Source of the DNA: Bacteroidaceae bacterium
Lineage (GTDB): Bacteria > Bacteroidota > Bacteroidia > Bacteroidales > Bacteroidaceae
DNA length: 64,000 nt
Assembly: GCA_017529865.1 (NCBI GenBank)
Contig: JAFXNA010000001.1
Location: 62,001 to 126,000, forward strand
Reading direction: 5' to 3'
Positions 43,428 through 52,958 of the stretch are shown piece by piece. The notes beneath the pieces were generated by a model. The model was not told where the DNA came from and searched no databases. It worked only from the letters and a program-made list of their open reading frames with translations. A program made the position numbers and the translations under genes. Every line of letters begins with the position of its first letter. Position 1 is the stretch's first letter.

Positions 43428-43880
43428 TTAATGGGTTAAAGGAAGTGGAACAAACTGGTTGGCATCTTTTCCGTAGCTGATTAGTTCACGAATGATGCTC
43501 GAACTGATGTTGGCGTATTGCTCTTCAGTAAACAGCAAGATTGTTTCGATGCCAGACAACTGGCGATTGACATCAGCAATCTGACGTTCATATTCGAAGT
43601 CTTTTACGTATCGTACGCCCCTTACCAAAAAGTTCGCTCCGATGATCTTGGCAAAGTCAGTCGTCAGTCCTTCGTAGTAGGTCACGCTAATTCTGGGATT
43701 ATCGGCAAATACCTGATTGATGTATTGCAACCGTTGTTCTAAATTGAACATCGTTTGCTTGTTAGGATTTACGCCAATAGCAATCACGATCTCATCGGCT
43801 ACGGAAAGCGTACGTTCTACGATGGATTTGTGTCCCAAAGTAAAGGGGTCGAATGTTCCCGCGAAAAGAGCCTTACTCAT
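43428..43880 (-). CDS. coaD: Phosphopantetheine adenylyltransferase
   Basis: A protein of 150 residues that joins ATP and 4'-phosphopantetheine to dephospho-CoA in coenzyme A synthesis. The nucleotidyltransferase motif (T/H)xGH is in ALFAGTFDPFTLGHKSIVER. FLVRGVRYVKDFEYERQIAD binds the substrate, and ISSSIIRELISYGKDANQFV is the second signature (ISSTxxR). The open frame runs 20 residues further upstream into parE, but the ATG at 43880, 4 bp after the parE stop, gives the normal N-terminus. Confidence 0.95.
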   Translation of the reverse strand: MSKALFAGTFDPFTLGHKSIVERTLSVADEIVIAIGVNPNKQTMFNLEQRLQYINQVFADNPRISVTYYEGLTTDFAKIIGANFLVRGVRYVKDFEYERQIADVNRQLSGIETILLFTEEQYANISSSIIRELISYGKDANQFVPLPLTH

Positions 43881-43884
43881 ATAT

Positions 43885-45849
43885 TTATTCCTCCTCTGAC
43901 ATTTCAACGTCGGCTTCAGGCTTATCTTCTTCAAACACAAGGTTATTGATAATGAAGTTTTGACGTTGCATTGTATTTTTGCCCATATAATATTCTAGTA
44001 GCTCCTGCACCTTGTCGGTTTTCTTTAAAGTGACTTGCTCTAAACGTATATCTGGGCCTATAAAATTCTTGAATTCATCGGGAGAAATCTCGCCAAGACC
44101 TTTGAACCGTGTAATTTCAGGGTCTGGACTTAACTTCTCGATGGCATTAATACGTTCTTCTTCCGAATAGCAATAGATGGTAACAAAATCGCCTCGATCT
44201 GCAGGCTTTTCTTTCTGATATTCCTCCAGCACTGCTTTCTTCAGCCGTTTTTTACGGTTGCGCACTCTGAACAGTGGGGTTTGAAGGATGTGCACATGTC
44301 CTTTCTTGACCAATTCGGGGAAGAATTGCAGAAAGAATGTAATCATCAGCAAACGGATATGCATACCATCAACATCGGCATCGGTCGCGACAATGACTTT
44401 GTTATAGCGCAGTCCGTCAATTCCATCTTCTATATTGAGTGCTGCTTGTAGTAGATTAAACTCCTCATTCTCATACACCACTTTCTTGGTAAGCCCATAA
44501 GTGTTGAGGGGTTTACCGCGTAGCGAGAACACCGCCTGTGTCTCTACATCGCGGCTTTTGGTGATGCTACCACTGGCCGAATCACCCTCAGTGATAAAGA
44601 TACAACTATCTTCTTTCTTATCACCCTTTGCATCGTTGAGATGAATTCGGCAGTCACGCAACTTACGATTATGTAGGTTAGCTTTTTTAGCCCGCTCTCT
44701 TGCCAATTTAGTTACACCAGCAATGGCTTTACGATCACGCTCGTTTTCCTGTACTTTCTGTTGAATCACCTCAGCTACATCCAGGTTTTTATGCAGATAG
44801 TTGTCGACCTCTGTCTTGATGAAATCACCGATAAACTTATTGACACTAATGCCGCCATTTGGTTCCATCGTGAGTGAGCCAAGTTTGATTTTCGTTTGGC
44901 TCTCAAATTGTGGTTCCTGAATGTTGATGGCAATGGCTGCTACGATACCATTGCGGATGTCAACAAATTCGTAGTTTTTGTTGAAGAACTCTTTGATGGT
45001 ACGGGCAATGTGTTCCTTGAATGCACTCTGGTGGGTACCTCCTTGAATGGTGTGCTGACCGTTAACAAAAGAATGGTATTCTTCACCATATTGTTGATTG
45101 GTATGCGTAAAGGCAATCTCAATGTCTTCGCCTTTCAAGTGTACAATGTCATATAACGGTTTGGTGTCCATCGTATCCTCCAGCAAGTCTTTCAGTCCGT
45201 TGCGGCTAACGATACGACGGTTGTTATAGTAGATCTCCAATCCTGTGTTCAGGTAGGTGTAGTTGCGGAGCATTGTTTCCACGAACTCCGTCTGGAACTT
45301 ATAATTCAAGAAAAGGGTTGCATCGGGTTCAAAGTAGATGTAGGTACCCGTTTCTTCATTAGTGTCTTCAGTGACATCAGTTTGAAGGATTCCACGTTGG
45401 AACTTGGCAATACGAACCTTTCCTTCACGATAACTTCTCACTTCGAAGTTAGCACTCAACGCATTTACAGCCTTCGTACCCACACCGTTCAGTCCCACAC
45501 TTTTCTTAAATGCCTTTGAATCGTACTTACCGCCCGTATTCAGCATGCTGACAGCCTCAATCATCTTGCCCTGTGGGATACCACGACCGAAGTCACGTAC
45601 GCTTACAGCCAATCCGTCGATGATCTCAATCTCAATACGTTTCCCTGCATTCATCTTGAACTCGTCAATGGAGTTGTCAATGATTTCCTTCAGTAACACA
45701 TAGATGCCATCTTCTGCATGAGACCCGTCACCCAACCGACCAATATACATACCAGGACGGGTACGCACATGATCCATATCGCTCAAATGGCGGATATTAT
45801 CATCGTTATATTCAACCGTTTCTAACGTCTTATCTTTGATTTCTTCCAT
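43885..45849 (-). CDS. parE: DNA topoisomerase IV subunit B (ParE-type)
   Basis: A protein of about 654 residues, the ATPase subunit of a type IIA topoisomerase. The GHKL ATP-binding motifs are [28 protein letters not shown], and [14 protein letters not shown]. The TOPRIM domain shows [17 protein letters not shown] and [19 protein letters not shown], with the catalytic Glu and DxDxD-like cluster. [16 protein letters not shown] is near the C-terminus. The shorter length and N-terminal [20 protein letters not shown] suit the ParE-like copy that Bacteroidetes have besides gyrB. ATG 45849 is preferred over 45864 because the family begins with an acidic helix. Confidence 0.92.
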   Translation of the reverse strand: MEEIKDKTLETVEYNDDNIRHLSDMDHVRTRPGMYIGRLGDGSHAEDGIYVLLKEIIDNSIDEFKMNAGKRIEIEIIDGLAVSVRDFGRGIPQGKMIEAVSMLNTGGKYDSKAFKKSVGLNGVGTKAVNALSANFEVRSYREGKVRIAKFQRGILQTDVTEDTNEETGTYIYFEPDATLFLNYKFQTEFVETMLRNYTYLNTGLEIYYNNRRIVSRNGLKDLLEDTMDTKPLYDIVHLKGEDIEIAFTHTNQQYGEEYHSFVNGQHTIQGGTHQSAFKEHIARTIKEFFNKNYEFVDIRNGIVAAIAINIQEPQFESQTKIKLGSLTMEPNGGISVNKFIGDFIKTEVDNYLHKNLDVAEVIQQKVQENERDRKAIAGVTKLARERAKKANLHNRKLRDCRIHLNDAKGDKKEDSCIFITEGDSASGSITKSRDVETQAVFSLRGKPLNTYGLTKKVVYENEEFNLLQAALNIEDGIDGLRYNKVIVATDADVDGMHIRLLMITFFLQFFPELVKKGHVHILQTPLFRVRNRKKRLKKAVLEEYQKEKPADRGDFVTIYCYSEEERINAIEKLSPDPEITRFKGLGEISPDEFKNFIGPDIRLEQVTLKKTDKVQELLEYYMGKNTMQRQNFIINNLVFEEDKPEADVEMSEEE

Positions 45850-45872
45850 TTTTCTCTCTAACACTACACACT

Positions 45873-47012
45873 TTACTCTAAACTTTTCTTATAGCACCTT
45901 CTGCGCTTGTGCTGCCGACGTTCGAAATAAATCCACTGCGACTGTACCTTTGAGTTTACTTCCAGCTCGGGGTTCGTCTCAACGTATTTATAGCCTTCAG
46001 AAATATAAAAAGGGAGCAAATCGTAGAACAACACTGCATTGATACCCTTTCCCTGATATTCTGGCAATAAACCCACCAACATCAAGTCCAAAGTATCGGG
46101 TTTCTTCCATTTCAACGCCTTTAGCAGATGGAACCATCCGAAAGGTAACAATCGACCATGTGCTTTCTGCAAAGCTTTCGAGAGTGAAGGCATTGATATA
46201 CCTACACAGATTAGTTTGCCATTCGCATCGGTTATGAGAGAAATCAATTTGAGGTCGATAAACGGGAGATATTGTTTGATGTACTGTTCTATCTGACGTT
46301 CTGTCATTTCTGAATAGCCAAACAACGGTTTAAATGCTTCGTTGATTACACGGAAGATTTCATGTCCATATTCCTTTTTCAGTTTCGAACGTGATGTGTA
46401 TTTTTTGATTTGTAGTCCGTATTTCTCAATCACAATCTTTGCAATTCGTGTCAGTCGTTCGGGCACGCCAGTCTCACGTGGCACTGTCATCAGCATCTCT
46501 ATCCAGTCGGCATCTTTCTCAAATCCCAGAGCCTCTATATGCTGTGGATAATAGGCATAGTTGTAAATCGTAGCGTTTGTGCTCAGTTCCTCGAATCCTT
46601 CTATCAGCATACCTTCAGCATCCATATCGGTGAATCCCAATGGTCCTTGAATAGAGGTCATTCCTTTCGATTTACCCCATTCGGCAACAGCTTCAATCAA
46701 TGCTTTGCTTACGGTTCTGTCGTCGATAAAATCAATGTATCCGAATCGAACCATACGCTGTTCCCATCGTTCGTTCGCACGGCGGTTGATGATACCAGCT
46801 ACGCGTCCCACAATCTTCCCGTCTTTGTAGGCCAGAAAGTAAATGGCATCGCAGAACTCCATCGCAGGATTCTTGTCCGAGAACGTGTCCATCATGTCCT
46901 CATAGATGTCGGGCACAGAATAAGGGTTGTCCTTATACAACTCATAATTGAACCTCACAAACAGCTTCAGTTCCTTACGTGTTTCAACTTTCTTTATCGT
47001 AACTTTATCCAT
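45873..47012 (-). CDS. GNAT-like N-acetyltransferase superfamily protein
   Basis: About 379 residues, cytosolic. The N-terminal block [20 protein letters not shown] and NPYSVP is typical of a Bacteroidetes family related to GNAT/FemAB proteins. [16 protein letters not shown] and [20 protein letters not shown] follow. The acetyl-CoA-binding segment is probably [20 protein letters not shown], with the Q/RxxGxG/A motif as EYQGKG, followed by [13 protein letters not shown]. The target is unknown. The start at 47012 is chosen because the consensus promoter lies 42 bp upstream and the longer frame would cross it. Confidence 0.8.
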   Translation of the reverse strand: MDKVTIKKVETRKELKLFVRFNYELYKDNPYSVPDIYEDMMDTFSDKNPAMEFCDAIYFLAYKDGKIVGRVAGIINRRANERWEQRMVRFGYIDFIDDRTVSKALIEAVAEWGKSKGMTSIQGPLGFTDMDAEGMLIEGFEELSTNATIYNYAYYPQHIEALGFEKDADWIEMLMTVPRETGVPERLTRIAKIVIEKYGLQIKKYTSRSKLKKEYGHEIFRVINEAFKPLFGYSEMTERQIEQYIKQYLPFIDLKLISLITDANGKLICVGISMPSLSKALQKAHGRLLPFGWFHLLKALKWKKPDTLDLMLVGLLPEYQGKGINAVLFYDLLPFYISEGYKYVETNPELEVNSKVQSQWIYFERRQHKRRRCYKKSLE

Positions 47013-47053
47013 ATCAAAATATGCGTACGCACACGAATGTGCACAAAGAATGG

Positions 47054-47086
47054 GCAAAGATACGTGTTTTTTCGCAATCTACCAAA
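47054..47086 (-). promoter_or_regulatory. Promoter of the GNAT-parE-coaD-S41-ybeY operon
   Basis: On the minus strand, TTTG (47083-47086), 20 bp, TATCTTTGC (47054-47062). Both elements match consensus. Confidence 0.72.
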
Positions 47087-47216
47087 TTATTTCGCAAAAA
47101 ACAATTTCCCTTTAGGTGCTGATTGTAGTTGAATAACAAAAATGTCATTACAACATTCGATTTGGTGGATTCTATGGGCTTTTCTAAGATGGTACATTAA
47201 AAAAACATAAAGTTTT

Positions 47217-47248
47217 TTTGCTCTTATATAGTTTTTTACTAATTTTGC
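47217..47248 (+). promoter_or_regulatory. Promoter of the acyltransferase-glycosyltransferase unit
   Basis: TTTG (47217-47220), 19 bp, TAATTTTGC (47240-47248), 21 bp before the ATG at 47270. A TGCATATGCATTGCG palindrome lies at the predicted transcription start. Confidence 0.72.
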
Positions 47249-47269
47249 ATTGCATATGCATTGCGCGAT

Positions 47270-48337
47270 ATGGAATTGAAGCAAACTCGTTTGGAATGGC
47301 TGGATGCATTGCGAGGATTTACGATGATTCTCGTGGTGGCCTATCATGTCAGTACGAACGGGTTCGGAGAGATTGAGAAAAGCTCGATGGCGCTGCCTTT
47401 CTTGGTGCTATTTCGCATGCCGTTGTTCTTCTTCATCAGTGGATTCTTGGCTTACAAGTCAGATTTCAACTGGACGGGGAGCCGTCTGGGTATGATGGTG
47501 TGGAAGAAGTTTAGGATTCAGGTGATACCTACGCTGGTATTCCTGCTGATTTCGCTGATTATGTATCATCCGAAGTTCTGGAATCATTTCGACCAGTATT
47601 TGGCTACACCTTACAAAATGGGGTATTGGTTCACATTGGTGCTGTTGCAGATGTTTATCATCTACTATGTGTTTGCGTTCTTTGAAAGTAAGACGAAGCG
47701 GCAATCGTGGATTCCTATCACAGTGTTGTGGGTGGTGGCATTGGTAGCTTACGCTGTGCTGTACATGCCTTCATGGTTCAGGTTCCCCAAGCCAACGGAG
47801 GAGTCATGGTTAAATTACACGAGTTTCATCCAAACAATGCGCTACTTCCATTTCTTTGTATTTGGAAACATCGTTCATCGCTATTGGCGCGAATGGCAGC
47901 GGCTGTTCGACTCGAAGTGGTTCTTCCCGGTGCTAATCTTCATTGTGGTGTTTTGCTGCTCTGATATTTTCAAGTGGCACACGCTGAAGTTCCAGTGGAC
48001 AAACCTGCCTCGCACCACTGCGATGTATGGACTGATGCTGATTGTGTTCATTGCTTTCAGGTACTATCAGGAGCAGTTCACGAAGGTGCATGTCGTGGGT
48101 CGATGCCTGCAGTTCATAGGTGTACGCACACTCGATATCTACCTACTCCACTTCCTGTTCCTGCCGAACTTGAAGATGGTGGGCGATTTTATCAATGTGA
48201 ACAAGAGAAACTTCGTAATCGACATCAGCGAATCAGTAGCTGTAGCAATTTTAGTCATCGCATTCTGCTGCCTCGTCTCTAGTGTACTACGCATCAGTCC
48301 GCTGTTCAAGAAATATCTATTTGGTAGGAAAAATTGA
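47270..48337 (+). CDS. Acyltransferase family 3 membrane protein
   Basis: About 355 residues with roughly ten transmembrane helices. The N-terminus RLEWLDALRGFTMILVVAYH is the Acyl_transf_3 opening (catalytic His in the first helix), followed by MPLFFFISGFLAYKS, the second family block. The C-terminal helices include GVRTLDIYLLHFLFLPNLKM. It is distinct in sequence from the acyltransferase at 328-1347. The glycosyltransferase gene begins 25 bp downstream, so it probably acylates a surface glycan or lipid made by that enzyme. ATG 47261 is also in frame, but the promoter position favours 47270. Confidence 0.82.
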   Translation: MELKQTRLEWLDALRGFTMILVVAYHVSTNGFGEIEKSSMALPFLVLFRMPLFFFISGFLAYKSDFNWTGSRLGMMVWKKFRIQVIPTLVFLLISLIMYHPKFWNHFDQYLATPYKMGYWFTLVLLQMFIIYYVFAFFESKTKRQSWIPITVLWVVALVAYAVLYMPSWFRFPKPTEESWLNYTSFIQTMRYFHFFVFGNIVHRYWREWQRLFDSKWFFPVLIFIVVFCCSDIFKWHTLKFQWTNLPRTTAMYGLMLIVFIAFRYYQEQFTKVHVVGRCLQFIGVRTLDIYLLHFLFLPNLKMVGDFINVNKRNFVIDISESVAVAILVIAFCCLVSSVLRISPLFKKYLFGRKN

Positions 48338-48362
48338 AAGGTTGAATAATTTAGAAATAAAT

Positions 48363-49946
48363 ATGAAAGTATATTTTTATCATACGCAGGATCTAAACAT
48401 GATCCATAAAAAATGGAAGGAGGGACGTTTCCCTGGCCACTTCCTTTACGGCGCCACTCATCTGCCTGAAGAGGGTATCGAAGTGGTCTTGCATAAGTAC
48501 AAGTCTATCCCAAGCCGTTGTCGCTTAATGTGGTACGTTGCTTGGAGCATCCTGACTTGCCGAGAGCACTTTGATGCCATCTATGCTACTCATTGGGACG
48601 GTTTAGAGCTGATTATTTTCCTTAGGGCTTTGCACCTCTATCGTCGCCCTATCATTATCTGGCATCATCAGCCTATCATGGAAGCAGACAGCAAGATGCG
48701 CGAAATGACGGCACGCTTGTTCTATAAAGGAATTGACCACATGTTCTTCTTCAGTGAGCGCCTCATCCAAGAGTCGCTGAAAAGTCCGAAAGCCAACCCT
48801 GACCGTATGCAGGTATGTCCGTGGGGAGCCGACTTGGTCAGCTACGACCGCTTGATGAAGGAATACCCTGTGGAAGAACACGTAGGATTCGTATCTACTG
48901 GTAAGGAAAAGCGCGATATGCCGACCTTGATTCGTGCCTTCAGTGCTACAGGGCAGGAACTCAACATCTACATTGCCTACAATGCCTGTGGTGACAACTA
49001 CGTGGAGATTCTGAATGATTTACGTCCTTCTGCCAATGTGCATATCAACTTTATCAAAGGCTTTATCCCTAACGAACTGGCACAAAAAGTATGGGCAGCG
49101 AAGTTTGTCGTAATCTGTTGTCAGGAAACTAATTACACTGTAGGTCTGACCACCCTTGTGGAAGCCCTCGCTTTTGGTCTTCCTGTTATCTCTACACGCA
49201 ATGAGACTTACCCATTCGACATCGAAGCAGAAGGAGTAGGCATTACAGTACCCTACTACGACTCCGTAGCTTGGGAGAAAGCCATCCGATTCCTCGTCAG
49301 CAACCCTGAGGAAGCAGAGGAAATGGGACGCAAAGCACGTGAACTGGCCGAGCGAACCTTCAATCTTGAAAACTGTGCCCACGAAGTGGCAAAAGCACTC
49401 AAGGCTTTTGATAAACATATAGTTAAAGAGGAAAAGAAAGAGGTCGCACAAGAGCCTCAAGCAACTCCAGAGCCACAGGCTACTCCAACTCCTCAAACCT
49501 CAAACCTCAAACCTCAACCTTCTCCACCTCAAGAACCAACCATCTTCGATCAACCCGCAGAACCCACTTCCCCCAAGATTCCAGAGTTCCGCGTATCGAA
49601 GGAAATCGAGGATTTCTATGCTGACATAAAGACCTCTTCACCCTTGAAAGAGGAGGGAGGTAACTCTACAAACGAAAAAGCAACAGCAAAAGTATCCACT
49701 ACCCTCCCTGTAGGAGAGGGGCAAGGGGGTGGGTCTGCTTCCATCATTAGCATCAACACCGATGCCCTCAAGGAGAAGATGCGTGAAGCACAAAAGCAAC
49801 TGGTAAGTTGGGGTGAGAATATCAAGGAACAATTGCCAGAGAAAGAGCAAGTGGTACGTTTTGGCAGTAACCTGAAACAATGGGGTATAAAGCAATATGG
49901 AAAAATGAAAGAAATGGTCAATAGTAAATTGGCAAATCGAAAATAA
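48363..49946 (+). CDS. Glycosyltransferase (GT4-like) with a disordered, repeat-containing tail
   Basis: About 527 residues. The catalytic part (residues 1-365) has two Rossmann halves. FPGHFLYGATHLPEEGIEVV and HHQPIMEADSKMREMTARLF lie in the acceptor half. HVGFVSTGKEKRDMPTLIRA and GLTTLVEALAFGLPVISTRN form the donor half, with the E-x7-E-like motif in the last block. The tail (about residues 375-527) is low-complexity: TPEPQATPTPQTSNLKPQP is encoded by ACCTCAAA units. Then come two blocks, SSPLKEEGGNS and TTLPVGEGQGGGS, that coincide with GC-rich palindromic repeats, and finally an amphipathic helix (KMREAQKQLVSWGENIKEQL). The donor and acceptor are unknown. The frame opens at 48282, but that overlaps the acyltransferase. 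Confidence 0.82.
   Translation: MKVYFYHTQDLNMIHKKWKEGRFPGHFLYGATHLPEEGIEVVLHKYKSIPSRCRLMWYVAWSILTCREHFDAIYATHWDGLELIIFLRALHLYRRPIIIWHHQPIMEADSKMREMTARLFYKGIDHMFFFSERLIQESLKSPKANPDRMQVCPWGADLVSYDRLMKEYPVEEHVGFVSTGKEKRDMPTLIRAFSATGQELNIYIAYNACGDNYVEILNDLRPSANVHINFIKGFIPNELAQKVWAAKFVVICCQETNYTVGLTTLVEALAFGLPVISTRNETYPFDIEAEGVGITVPYYDSVAWEKAIRFLVSNPEEAEEMGRKARELAERTFNLENCAHEVAKALKAFDKHIVKEEKKEVAQEPQATPEPQATPTPQTSNLKPQPSPPQEPTIFDQPAEPTSPKIPEFRVSKEIEDFYADIKTSSPLKEEGGNSTNEKATAKVSTTLPVGEGQGGGSASIISINTDALKEKMREAQKQLVSWGENIKEQLPEKEQVVRFGSNLKQWGIKQYGKMKEMVNSKLANRK
49633..49660. repeat. GC-rich inverted repeat inside the glycosyltransferase gene
   Basis: CCTCTT...AAGAGG with a GGGAGG tail, read in frame as SSPLKEEGG. 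Same class as the intergenic copies at 10006 and 15851. Confidence 0.6.
49702..49732. repeat. GC-rich inverted repeat inside the glycosyltransferase gene (second copy)
   Basis: CCCTC-CCTGTAGGA-GAGGG followed by GCAAGGGGGTGGG, read in frame as TLPVGEGQGGGS. It is about 40 bp after the previous repeat, in opposite orientation to the copy at 15665. Confidence 0.65.
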
Positions 49947-49983
49947 GACAACCCTTTTTATTAACAATCAAAACCAAACGATT

Positions 49984-50391
49984 ATGGATTACAAGATTAT
50001 CGACATCGAAGGCGTAGGTGATGTTTACGCTGAAAAGCTGATTGCAGCTGGTATTAACAAAGTAAGTGAATTGCTCGAGAAGTGTGCAGCACCAAAGGGC
50101 CGTAAGGAATTGGCAGACGCAACAGGAATCAGCGAGAAATTGATTCTTCGCTGGACAAACCACGCAGACCTCTTCCGCATCAATGGCGTAGGTCCTCAGT
50201 TTGCAGAATTACTTGAGAAGGCAGGCGTGGATACCGTAAAGGAATTCCGTCATCGTGTAGCAGAGAATCTGCAACCAAAGCTTGAAGAAATCAACACTCA
50301 ATTCCACATCTGTGGACGTGTTCCTGCAGTGAGCGAAGTGCAGAAGATGATTGACCAAGCTAAGGAACTTGAGCCAAAGATGACTTACTAA
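49984..50391 (+). CDS. DUF4332 (tandem helix-hairpin-helix) protein
   Basis: A 135-residue cytosolic protein made of two helix-hairpin-helix units: DIEGVGDVYAEKLIAAGINK (about residues 7-26) and RINGVGPQFAELLEKAGVDT (about residues 63-82). Each is followed by helices, as in DUF4332 (PF14229). HhH repeats of this type bind DNA or ribosomal structures non-specifically. Such small proteins are abundant in Bacteroidetes, but their role is not established. It is 37 bp downstream of the glycosyltransferase and ends at a bidirectional terminator. Confidence 0.88.
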   Translation: MDYKIIDIEGVGDVYAEKLIAAGINKVSELLEKCAAPKGRKELADATGISEKLILRWTNHADLFRINGVGPQFAELLEKAGVDTVKEFRHRVAENLQPKLEEINTQFHICGRVPAVSEVQKMIDQAKELEPKMTY

Positions 50392-50393
50392 TC

Positions 50394-50436
50394 CAAAAAA
50401 TGAAGAAAGGCTGCGTTTGCAGCCTTCTTCATTTTT
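50394..50436. terminator. Bidirectional terminator between DUF4332 and DUF2752 genes
   Basis: AAAAAATGAAGAA-a-GGCTGC pairs with GCAGCC-TTCTTCATTTTT around gttt. The A and T runs on both sides allow it to stop transcription from both strands. Confidence 0.9.
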
Positions 50437-50839
50437 AGATACCTACGATATTTCTTACAACCCACCATACAAATGTTAGCACAATGATGATAATCATTGC
50501 TGTACGATTGTTTAGCAAGCGATTCGCCCAGTCGAACCAGTGGTGGTAGTTGTACCATTCGCCTAAAACCATCATCAATAGTACTGGCAGGATGACAATG
50601 ATATAGGCATTGAATGACAAGGCTCCCATCACATCGCCATGAAGCAGACAATGCAAAGCTCGTTGAAGACCGCAGCCAGGACATTGTAGACCTGTGAATA
50701 GATGAAAGGGACACTTGAAAAACCAGTTCTCAGTTGAGGGATTGAACACGTAATACAAGATTCCTGCTATCACCAGGATAACAGGAAACAAGATTGGCAT
50801 GATGCGACGTTGCTGGTTTTCCTTCTTCTCCACTTTCAA
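50435..50839 (-). CDS. DUF2752 membrane protein
   Basis: A 134-residue membrane protein with about three helices (IMPILFPVILVIAGILYYVF; FNAYIIVILPVLLMMVLG; AMIIIIVLTFVWWVV). The DUF2752 hallmark CPFHLFTGLQCPGCGLQRAL lies between the first two helices, with Cys in a CPGCGxxR motif. Function is unknown. The Cys residues could bind metal or undergo redox. It is the last gene of the ruvB operon and starts 10 bp after the S46 peptidase stop. Confidence 0.88.
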   Translation of the reverse strand: MKVEKKENQQRRIMPILFPVILVIAGILYYVFNPSTENWFFKCPFHLFTGLQCPGCGLQRALHCLLHGDVMGALSFNAYIIVILPVLLMMVLGEWYNYHHWFDWANRLLNNRTAMIIIIVLTFVWWVVRNIVGI

Positions 50840-50849
50840 TAATGATTGG

Positions 50850-52958
50850 TCAATCCTCCAACGTCAACTCATTAATCAGTCGCTTCCCTTTGCCATATTT
50901 CTCGATAACAGAGAGCACATAGCGAATATCCACTCCGATACAACGCTGCAACTTCGAATCGAACTTCAAGTCACTACTCATTGCTTCCCAATTGCCATCG
51001 AACGCCAAACCAATGAGGCGTCCTTTGCCGTCGAACATACCACTTCCGCTATTTCCTCCTGTGATATCATTATTAGTGAGGAAACAAAGAGGCATCTGTC
51101 CCAGAGACTTATCGATATAACGGTCGCCAAACTTGCCTTTCTTCAGCCACTTATAGACAGACGGTATGAGCTGATAGTCGTAGTTATCAGGATTCTGCTC
51201 ATTCTTATCAATCAGCGACTGTGGCAGGGTGTAGTGTACATAATTCAGATCAGCAGAAGGAGAATAGCCTTCTACGATACCGAAACTCATTCGCATCGTG
51301 AAGTTAGCATCTGGATAGTATTCCTTCTCATGATTCATCTCGCGAAGGGCATTACCCAACAAACGCTCGAACTCAGAGATTGAATTCGATTGATAACACT
51401 GGTACAACTTGGTGAGGACACTGACAGCCATATAATAGATGGGGTCTTGGTGCAGTTCTTCACTCGACTCTAATTTATTCACCTTCTCAAGATCTGTTAG
51501 GACAGAATTGGCGAACAAATCATCAGTATAAGCATCAATATTACCACCGAACTTCTCGTCGATTTCATCATAAAAGTCCGGCAAATAGTCCTTGCTCAGT
51601 ACCTGCTGCTTGTAGTTCTTAATCATCGCAGCAAACACTTTCTTGTCCAATTCGATGTCAATGTCGCGATAAGTCTTCCTCACATCGTCCTTGAACCCAT
51701 CATTCTTTGCATCCGGACGCATATAGCGAATCATACTCTTCATGGCAAACTGCATGATATCGCTTCCGCTATAGAACGACTCTTCGAGCAGGGTAAGCGT
51801 ATACTCGCCTGGGAAACTCTTTGAATAGAGATACTTGAGCGAATCGAGAATGCCGATATATTGGGTTTTACGATTCTGGGCAGCCCATTCTTTGATTTCA
51901 TTCTCCAACGCCTGCTTCTCCTCAATCACTTTCAACTCCTTCAAGGCTTTGTTCTGTCCCAAAGAGAACTTCCAATAGTTGGAACTTGCAGCATACTTCG
52001 AAGCGTACATGATACGGATGGCATCCTCACGTTTCATCGCCTCATCCAGGATAGCCAGTTTCACCCCACGTACCTGATAGCGCAGGTCATTGGAGGTGCG
52101 CATCGTGTTCTCGATACCATAACTGCTGAGATAGCGGTCTGTGCTGCCCGGATAGCCAAAGGTCATGCAGAACGAGCCTGGTTGGTAACCCTGCGTAGAA
52201 ACATGTGCATAGCTCACAGGATGATATGGAACATTGTCCTCGCTATATTCTGCAGGCTTGTTGTTTTTGTTGGCATAAATACGAAACACACTGAAGTCGC
52301 AGGTCTGACGAGGCCACATCCAGTTGTCGGTATCGCCTCCAAACTTACCCAGACTCTGGGGTGGAGCAAACACCAGACGTACATCATCGAAACGCTGATA
52401 GACAGACAGATAATACTTACTACCTTTATAATAAGGTGTAATCTCACCATAGATGCAGTTCACGGTATCAAGCACAGCTTCCTCCAGACTGGTGGCTACA
52501 CTGTCCATATAGAGGGCTTTAGCCATCTCATCCATTCCAGGCTTTACACCAGCCAATATCTTGTCAGTCACATCGACTGTACTGAGATGAAAAGCTACAT
52601 ACAGTTCAGGATTGGGGAGTTCGTCCTTCAGACGTTTAGCTAAGAAACCATTCTTCAAGTAGTCTTTCTTGACAGTAGAGTGATCCTGAATGGCATCGAA
52701 GCCACAGTGATGGTTTGTAAACACCAATCCTTCATTACTGACGACCACACCAGAGCAAAAACCACCAAACATCACAATAGCATTGTTCAATGACGGTCCG
52801 TTGGGATTATAAATCTGTTCAGGCGTGAGTTCCAGGCCCATTTCCTTCAACACCTTCTGTGTCTTCTCAGACAGATTTCCTACCATCCACATACCCTCGT
52901 CGGCCTTGGCTGCCAAGGCCACGATACATAGCATTATAAATGCAATTCTTTTTTTCAT
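50850..52958 (-). CDS. S46 family dipeptidyl-peptidase (DPP7-like)
   Basis: A 702-residue exported serine exopeptidase found in Bacteroidetes. It removes dipeptides from peptide N-termini in the periplasm and feeds amino-acid fermentation. Signal peptide: KKRIAFIMLCIVALAAKA. The catalytic His is in LVFTNHHCGFDAIQDHS (about residue 85), and the Ser is in NNDITGGNSGSGMFDG (about residue 635). The residue that decides specificity is in LIGLAFDGNWEAMSSDLKF: Gly here suggests the DPP7 type (hydrophobic P1), whereas DPP11 (acidic P1) has Arg at this place. This last point is from family knowledge. It overlaps the flippase by 4 bp (ATGA). Confidence 0.93.
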   Translation of the reverse strand: MKKRIAFIMLCIVALAAKADEGMWMVGNLSEKTQKVLKEMGLELTPEQIYNPNGPSLNNAIVMFGGFCSGVVVSNEGLVFTNHHCGFDAIQDHSTVKKDYLKNGFLAKRLKDELPNPELYVAFHLSTVDVTDKILAGVKPGMDEMAKALYMDSVATSLEEAVLDTVNCIYGEITPYYKGSKYYLSVYQRFDDVRLVFAPPQSLGKFGGDTDNWMWPRQTCDFSVFRIYANKNNKPAEYSEDNVPYHPVSYAHVSTQGYQPGSFCMTFGYPGSTDRYLSSYGIENTMRTSNDLRYQVRGVKLAILDEAMKREDAIRIMYASKYAASSNYWKFSLGQNKALKELKVIEEKQALENEIKEWAAQNRKTQYIGILDSLKYLYSKSFPGEYTLTLLEESFYSGSDIMQFAMKSMIRYMRPDAKNDGFKDDVRKTYRDIDIELDKKVFAAMIKNYKQQVLSKDYLPDFYDEIDEKFGGNIDAYTDDLFANSVLTDLEKVNKLESSEELHQDPIYYMAVSVLTKLYQCYQSNSISEFERLLGNALREMNHEKEYYPDANFTMRMSFGIVEGYSPSADLNYVHYTLPQSLIDKNEQNPDNYDYQLIPSVYKWLKKGKFGDRYIDKSLGQMPLCFLTNNDITGGNSGSGMFDGKGRLIGLAFDGNWEAMSSDLKFDSKLQRCIGVDIRYVLSVIEKYGKGKRLINELTLED

